Part shown: in pieces, positions 60,092 through 64,000 of the stretch | Layout: each line of letters starts with the position of its first letter | Position numbering within the stretch: the stretch's first letter is position 1 | Source of the DNA: an uncultured Prevotellaceae bacterium | GTDB taxonomy: Bacteria; Bacteroidota; Bacteroidia; Bacteroidales; Bacteroidaceae | Direction: 5' to 3' | NCBI GenBank assembly: GCA_900315565.1 | Contig: OMZS01000006.1 | Span: 1 to 64,000, forward strand | DNA length: 64,000 nucleotides | The notes under the pieces: model-generated | Seen by the model: only the letters and a program-made list of their open reading frames with translations | Database searches by the model: none | What the model was told of the DNA's origin: nothing | Program-made: the position numbers and the translations under genes

Positions 60092-62276
60092 AACGGGGGT
60101 GGAATAAAGGCCAGTGTTCTTTAGAGTTCTCGTAGGCCGGATTCACCGCCTTCATACCCATGTCAAGTCGTAAAATGAAATAGCCGAAATTCAGCCGTAG
60201 TCCTATGCCATAGGCTACGGCTATTTCTTTATAAAACTCTTTCAGACTGAACTTGCCACCTGCCAAATCGGCATATTCGCGGAGCGTCCAGATATTGCCG
60301 GCGTCAACAAACAAGGCTGCCGCGAATTTCCAAAACAGGGAAGTGCGATACTCCACGTTCATGTCTATCTTCATGTCGCCCGAATGGTTGATAAAATCGA
60401 TGGCAGAGCCATCTCCTTTATAACTACCAGGGCCCAGTGTGCGCACATTCCAGCCACGCACAGAGTTGGCACCGCCCGAAAAATACTGTTTCTCAAATGG
60501 CAGCACATAGCTGTTGCCGTAGGGATAGGCCACACCCAAAGCGGCATGAAGGGCAAGCGAGTTTCGCCGGTCGAAATGGATGACGTGCAGATAGTCAATA
60601 TCGAACTTGAAATATTGCGCAAAAGCAATGTTGAACAGAGTGTACTGGTCGAGGTAATTCTTCTGCTGTCTGATGGTCATGGCTATAAGTCTGAGCAAAT
60701 TGCCTGCCACTTCGAAGTTCGTTTTCAGCGCGTCGTTATCATCTGTGTAAGTAAATCCAAAACCCGTCTTGAAAATAAACAGATTCTCATAGTTGTAGCG
60801 CAGAATGGCATTACGGCTGCTCACGCTGTCGAGATAGTTTTCCTTGAAAGTGGTCGAGATCCACGGCATGTGGACGTAGTTCAGGTCGAGCAAGTCGATC
60901 TTATAGGTGGTGTGACTAGGTGCGTGCGACCACTTGTAACGCCAAGCGGTGGAGAAAACTCGCCGGTGAAACTCTGGCCGATTCTGCATATTATAGGACA
61001 GCGACCACTCTGAGCTGGCACCGGAGGTTCTGCGGAACGAGCGTGAAAGGAAAGGAGCAATAAACCTAGGGAACGAAAGCTTGGCCTCAGCCCCGTACTC
61101 CACGTAGTTGCGGTTATTGTAGCCCTCCAAACGTGTAATGGCCTCGAAGGCGCCACGCAACTGAAGACTGAACGTCTCGGAACCTTTAAACAAGTTACGG
61201 TTCTCGTAGGTGAGCGAGGCAGCAGCTCCCAGGTCGCCCGACGTATTGGTACCCTCAGGCTGAAAGCTGATGGTGCTGGGCTTGGTGGTACTCACCTGAA
61301 TGTCGCAGTCCAGATTGAGCGTATCCGCTGATTCGTTGAACTGGATGTTGGTAAACCGCACGGCCTTTAGCTTGCCGAAAGAGTTGTAGGTGCGCTGAAG
61401 GTTTGACGCGCTGAACGGCTTTTCTTCCTCAATCCATGTGTTGTCTTGCAGCACTTTCGAACGAAGATGAATCAGCGAGTCAGAGTCTCCGCTTCTGAAA
61501 TTGACACGCCTCACTTGGTAACAGGGGTGAAGTGTTTCAGGAGCCTCACTGTTGGCGCGATATTTGCGCAAATGCAGCGTCAAGTCTACCGTCCGTCCCC
61601 CTGCCACAGTGTCGGCAGTATAGCGTATGTAATCCTTGTTGAAACGGTAGTAGCCGTTATCCATGAGCAGCGATGTGATACGCTTTCGTTCAGCATCGAG
61701 TGCATTCACTGTGAACTGACTGCCCTGTTTCAGCATCAGACTACGCTGTTCGTCGGTGTCGAGCACGCGGGCAATGGCCGTGTCTTGTATGTCATAGCGC
61801 ACGTTGCCTATAAAAAACGGATCACGCGGATGGAGTGTGTAAATGGCCGTCAGCTTTTTTCCCTTCACTTTTTCCTCGACCGTTACGTCGGCATTCATAT
61901 AACCCATGTTGTTGAGGGCAGTGCGAAGGTCGGCACTGGTTTCCTCGGCCAGTTTCCTGTTAAATATCACAGGTTCCTCGCCCACTCGTTTCAATAGGCG
62001 GTTCAGCCATTTCGTTGAGTCTTTACCCGCCAGAGAATAGGTGGCCAGGGGTATTTTCAGCAACGAAAACCACTTGGAATTGGGGTTCTGTCGAACGTAG
62101 GGCAGCAACTGCGCACCTTCTACCTGCTTTGAGTCAGACTTGATGACCACTTTTTGCAGCAAATACGAATCATCTTCCACAAATTTAGTGGAAGAACACC
62201 CCGTTGCCAGCAATACTGAGCAAAACGCAGTAATAGCAACGATGGCTTTGCTCACAATTAGCTCCATCTGTCTCAT
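60045..62276 (-). CDS. TamL: lipidated BamA/TamA-family outer membrane protein
   Basis: The 743-residue product has a lipobox (VLLATGCSS), POTRA-like domains (~35-330) and a C-terminal 16-stranded beta-barrel. The barrel contains FSGGANSVRGWNVRTLGPGSY, the conserved SVRGW motif of Omp85 proteins. It ends in a terminal aromatic strand (FHFAVGLPF). Lipidated TamA homologues are typical of Bacteroidetes and act with TamB in envelope assembly; no tamB gene is adjacent. The gene is divergent from the RNA methyltransferase gene. Confidence 0.9.
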   Translation of the reverse strand: MRQMELIVSKAIVAITAFCSVLLATGCSSTKFVEDDSYLLQKVVIKSDSKQVEGAQLLPYVRQNPNSKWFSLLKIPLATYSLAGKDSTKWLNRLLKRVGEEPVIFNRKLAEETSADLRTALNNMGYMNADVTVEEKVKGKKLTAIYTLHPRDPFFIGNVRYDIQDTAIARVLDTDEQRSLMLKQGSQFTVNALDAERKRITSLLMDNGYYRFNKDYIRYTADTVAGGRTVDLTLHLRKYRANSEAPETLHPCYQVRRVNFRSGDSDSLIHLRSKVLQDNTWIEEEKPFSASNLQRTYNSFGKLKAVRFTNIQFNESADTLNLDCDIQVSTTKPSTISFQPEGTNTSGDLGAAASLTYENRNLFKGSETFSLQLRGAFEAITRLEGYNNRNYVEYGAEAKLSFPRFIAPFLSRSFRRTSGASSEWSLSYNMQNRPEFHRRVFSTAWRYKWSHAPSHTTYKIDLLDLNYVHMPWISTTFKENYLDSVSSRNAILRYNYENLFIFKTGFGFTYTDDNDALKTNFEVAGNLLRLIAMTIRQQKNYLDQYTLFNIAFAQYFKFDIDYLHVIHFDRRNSLALHAALGVAYPYGNSYVLPFEKQYFSGGANSVRGWNVRTLGPGSYKGDGSAIDFINHSGDMKIDMNVEYRTSLFWKFAAALFVDAGNIWTLREYADLAGGKFSLKEFYKEIAVAYGIGLRLNFGYFILRLDMGMKAVNPAYENSKEHWPLFHPRFSRDHSFHFAVGLPF

Positions 62277-62294
62277 TATCTGCTAATCAGCATG

Positions 62295-62326
62295 CAAAGA
62301 TATGAAAAAGGTTTGGTTTTTGCAAA
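62295..62326 (-). promoter_or_regulatory. Promoter of the TamL gene
   Basis: On the minus strand TTTG (62323-62326) and TATCTTTG (62295-62302) are 20 nt apart, 18 nt before the start codon. Confidence 0.85.
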
Positions 62327-62504
62327 TAGTTTTTCTATCTTTACTCTGCAGACAGCGAACTTGCAACTATTATGTATAAAAAAAACGTTGTTATGATTTA
62401 CTTGGCAAAAACAATTCCGCAATGATGAAAAAAGAGCATTAAGGACATAGGATTCTGTGGGTTTCATTATTTTGCGGACTCCAAAACAAAAAAGAACACA
62501 TTAT

Positions 62505-62535
62505 TTTGTTCTGCTCTCGATTTTTTGTACCTTTG
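62505..62535 (+). promoter_or_regulatory. Promoter of the RNA methyltransferase gene
   Basis: TTTG (62505-62508) and TACCTTTG (62528-62535) are 19 nt apart, with the start codon 17 nt downstream. Confidence 0.85.
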
Positions 62536-62552
62536 TCCCCAAATAGCAAAAT

Positions 62553-63371
62553 ATGTTAAGCAAGAACCTCAATAAGTTTATCCATTCACTCGAACAAAAA
62601 AAAATCCGACAGCGCGAAGGAGCATTCGTTGCCGAAGGACCTAAAGTGGTGGGCGATTTGATGCGCTCGTTCACCCCACGCCACATCATTGCCACTAGCC
62701 AGTGGTTCAATGAGCCAACGGAAGATCTTCTTTTGTCGGCCAACAGCCCATCACCACAATCACCATGCCCTGTTTCAATCGTCACCGACGACGAACTGCG
62801 AAAGGCTAGTCTTCAGCAGCATCCGCAACAGGTAATTGCGATTTTCAACCTCCCTGAAACAACCCATGCAGATATCAATATAGATGCCGCCAACCAACTT
62901 GTTCTTGCTCTCGACGGCGTACAGGACCCTGGCAATCTGGGAACCATTATCCGCATTGCCGACTGGTTTGGCATCTCCACTCTGCTTTGTAGTCGTGACA
63001 CAGCCGACGCATTCAACCCCAAAGTTGTTCAGGCTACAATGGGAAGTCTCGCGCGCGTACATATAATTTATTGTGACCTGCCAGAAACGCTTGCCTCGCT
63101 GTCAACCGACATTCCGCTTTATGGTACCTTCCTCGATGGCAACGACCTCTACAGCGAATCGCTCACACCCCACGGTGTCATCGTAATGGGAAACGAAGGC
63201 AACGGCATTAGCCCTACGGTGTCACGGCAGATTAACCGCAGGCTGCTCATTCCGGGGTTTGTCTCTGACTCAAATCAACAGTCCGAAACCCGGCCCGACA
63301 GCCTCAATGTAGCCATTGCAACCGCCATCACCTGCGCAGAGTTTCGCCGTAGAACACTGCACCAGCCATAA
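62553..63371 (+). CDS. SpoU/TrmH-family RNA 2'-O-methyltransferase
   Basis: The 272-residue product has an N-terminal substrate-binding domain (LSKNLNKFIHSLEQKKIRQREGAFVAEGPKVV) and a SPOUT knot domain with its three motifs: ALDGVQDPGNLGTIIRIADWFG, VIVMGNEGNGIS and LNVAIATAITCAEFRR. It methylates a ribose in rRNA or tRNA; the target is not evident. The pair TamL/RNA methyltransferase in divergent orientation is common in Bacteroidales. Confidence 0.92.
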   Translation: MLSKNLNKFIHSLEQKKIRQREGAFVAEGPKVVGDLMRSFTPRHIIATSQWFNEPTEDLLLSANSPSPQSPCPVSIVTDDELRKASLQQHPQQVIAIFNLPETTHADINIDAANQLVLALDGVQDPGNLGTIIRIADWFGISTLLCSRDTADAFNPKVVQATMGSLARVHIIYCDLPETLASLSTDIPLYGTFLDGNDLYSESLTPHGVIVMGNEGNGISPTVSRQINRRLLIPGFVSDSNQQSETRPDSLNVAIATAITCAEFRRRTLHQP

Positions 63372-63416
63372 AATATCACTTTTTTGACTATGCATTAGAA
63401 AAAAAACGGCAAAACA

Positions 63417-63448
63417 TTTGGCAGTTAAAATAAAAAGCTATACCTTTG
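63417..63448 (+). promoter_or_regulatory. Promoter of tRNA-Lys
   Basis: TTTG (63417-63420) and TACCTTTG (63441-63448) are exactly 20 nt apart, 54 nt upstream of the tRNA. Confidence 0.85.
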
Positions 63449-63502
63449 CACTCGCAATTCCAGAAAGAGCATTTCTGATGTTCTTTTTTCGAAGAAAAGC
63501 AT

Positions 63503-63575
63503 GCACCCGTAGCTCAGTTGGTAGAGCACCTGACTCTTAATCAGGGTGTCCAGGGTTCGAACCCCTGCGGGTGTA
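63503..63575 (+). tRNA. tRNA-Lys (anticodon CUU)
   Basis: The 73-nt cloverleaf has an acceptor stem GCACCCG/CGGGTGT, the D arm AGCTCAGTTGGTAGAGC and an anticodon arm CCTGA-CTCTTAA-TCAGG with anticodon CTT at loop positions 3-5. The T arm is CCAGG-GTTCGAA-CCCCTG with the usual TTCGA. The discriminator is A and CCA is not encoded. Confidence 0.97.
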
Positions 63576-63577
63576 CT

Positions 63578-63606
63578 AAAGAGACCACAACGGTCTCTTT
63601 TTTTTG
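63578..63606 (+). terminator. Terminator after tRNA-Lys
   Basis: AAAGAGACC (63578-63586) and GGTCTCTTT (63592-63600) form a 9-bp stem with a 5-nt loop, followed by further T residues to 63605. Confidence 0.93.
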
Positions 63607-63908
63607 GCACTTGCTGTTTTGATGCCCACCACCCCACCTTTGATGCAAACGCTTACCTTTTCCACATTACCATTTTTTCAATAAAAAATTCCATCTTTAT
63701 ACTCATAAGAGTAGAAAACTCTTTAAATATGTTTAGTTTTCTGCTTTTTTTGTCTTTTCTGCTTAAAAAGAATAAAAAGGAGAATAATATGTAAAGAAAG
63801 ATTGCTCGAAATAAAACAAAATGATTACTTTTGTAGCGATTTAGAACGAAAAGGTTTTGAGTTATAAGAAAAAAGTAAAAAAATCAACTATTATAAAAAT
63901 TTAAATCT
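63607..63908. other. Gene-free leader region of the inositol phosphate synthase gene
   Basis: AT-rich, with no gene. A TACTTTTG -7 box at 63826-63833 with a TTGC 20 nt upstream (63802-63805) is the likely promoter of the next gene. Confidence 0.65.
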
Positions 63909-64000
63909 ATGGAAAAATGTAATGTGAAGCCTGCTGAGGGCAGACTTGGAATTCTCGTTGTAGGCAACGGAGCCGTGGCCACTACTTTCATGACGGGTGT
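63909..64000 (+). CDS. Inositol-3-phosphate synthase, N-terminal fragment (cut by window end)
   Basis: Only 30 residues are in the window: EKCNVKPAEGRLGILVVG followed by NGAVATTFMTGV. This is the NAD-binding N-terminus of myo-inositol-1-phosphate synthases of Bacteroidetes, which convert glucose-6-phosphate to inositol-3-phosphate for inositol lipids. The assignment rests on this short stretch. Confidence 0.75.
   Translation, partial: MEKCNVKPAEGRLGILVVGNGAVATTFMTG

Overview
The window looks like a chromosomal segment of a Bacteroidales bacterium, most likely a Prevotella-like member of Prevotellaceae. The grounds are Bacteroidetes-type promoters (a -33 TTTG and a -7 TAnnTTTG spaced about 20 nt) in front of many genes, and lineage-typical families: a BT4734/DUF3987 protein, an HU-like protein of the Bacteroidales type, DUF4835/PorD, lipidated TamA (TamL), class III fructose-bisphosphatase, a GH43 enzyme and DUF1846. 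The genus is an inference; no rRNA gene is present.

Layout. 1-2.6 kb: the 3' end of a GH43 glycosidase gene, a 0.7 kb gene-free stretch, then a minus-strand group with a GNAT gene, an MmcQ/YjbR gene and a truncated GNAT remnant. 2.7-14.1 kb: an accessory island, all on the minus strand. It holds a beta-class DNA methyltransferase, a Type IIG-like restriction-methyltransferase, a three-gene cassette of unknown function with its own promoter and terminator, a BRO/KilA-type antirepressor, a DUF3127-like protein, a small unknown protein, a BT4734/DUF3987 protein and a DUF5675 protein. Most of the island is bracketed by 20-bp direct repeats (3142-3161 and 14030-14049), with a large palindrome at the right edge, followed by an HU-like gene on the plus strand. 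15-21.6 kb: small metabolic and regulatory genes (MBL hydrolase, YjbQ, a membrane LytTR regulator divergent from a LiaF-like protein, GNATs, DUF3795, a broken CDP-alcohol phosphatidyltransferase, a macro-domain protein).

22-28.3 kb: gyrA followed by three successive TPR proteins on the minus strand. 29-30 kb: a LOG-family protein. 30.9-39.6 kb: yidC, DUF1846, a secreted S9 peptidase, an MFS carrier and purU. 39.7-49.8 kb: a long plus-strand run hisH-hisA-hisF-hisIE, an FtsE-like ATPase, lysC, lysA, two glycosyltransferase-like genes and class III fbp, ending in a strong terminator. 50-58.7 kb: an SSB-tailed DUF3127 protein divergent from dnaN, then a DnaQ/ExoX-like exonuclease, coaBC, DUF4835/porD, recN and a degenerate-protease/TPR protein. 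58.7-64 kb: a WalJ-like MBL protein, a small lipoprotein, TamL, a SpoU-type RNA methyltransferase, tRNA-Lys(CUU), and the start of an inositol-3-phosphate synthase gene.

The most striking general property is the load of short repeats. There are 7-21 nt tandem repeats and C/G-rich inverted repeats between genes, and several sit in frame inside genes (BT4734/DUF3987 protein, LytTR regulator, coaBC, YjbQ, two GNATs). The most promising candidate for an undescribed system is the three-gene cassette at 7.4-9.7 kb, next to the restriction-modification genes inside the repeat-bracketed island.
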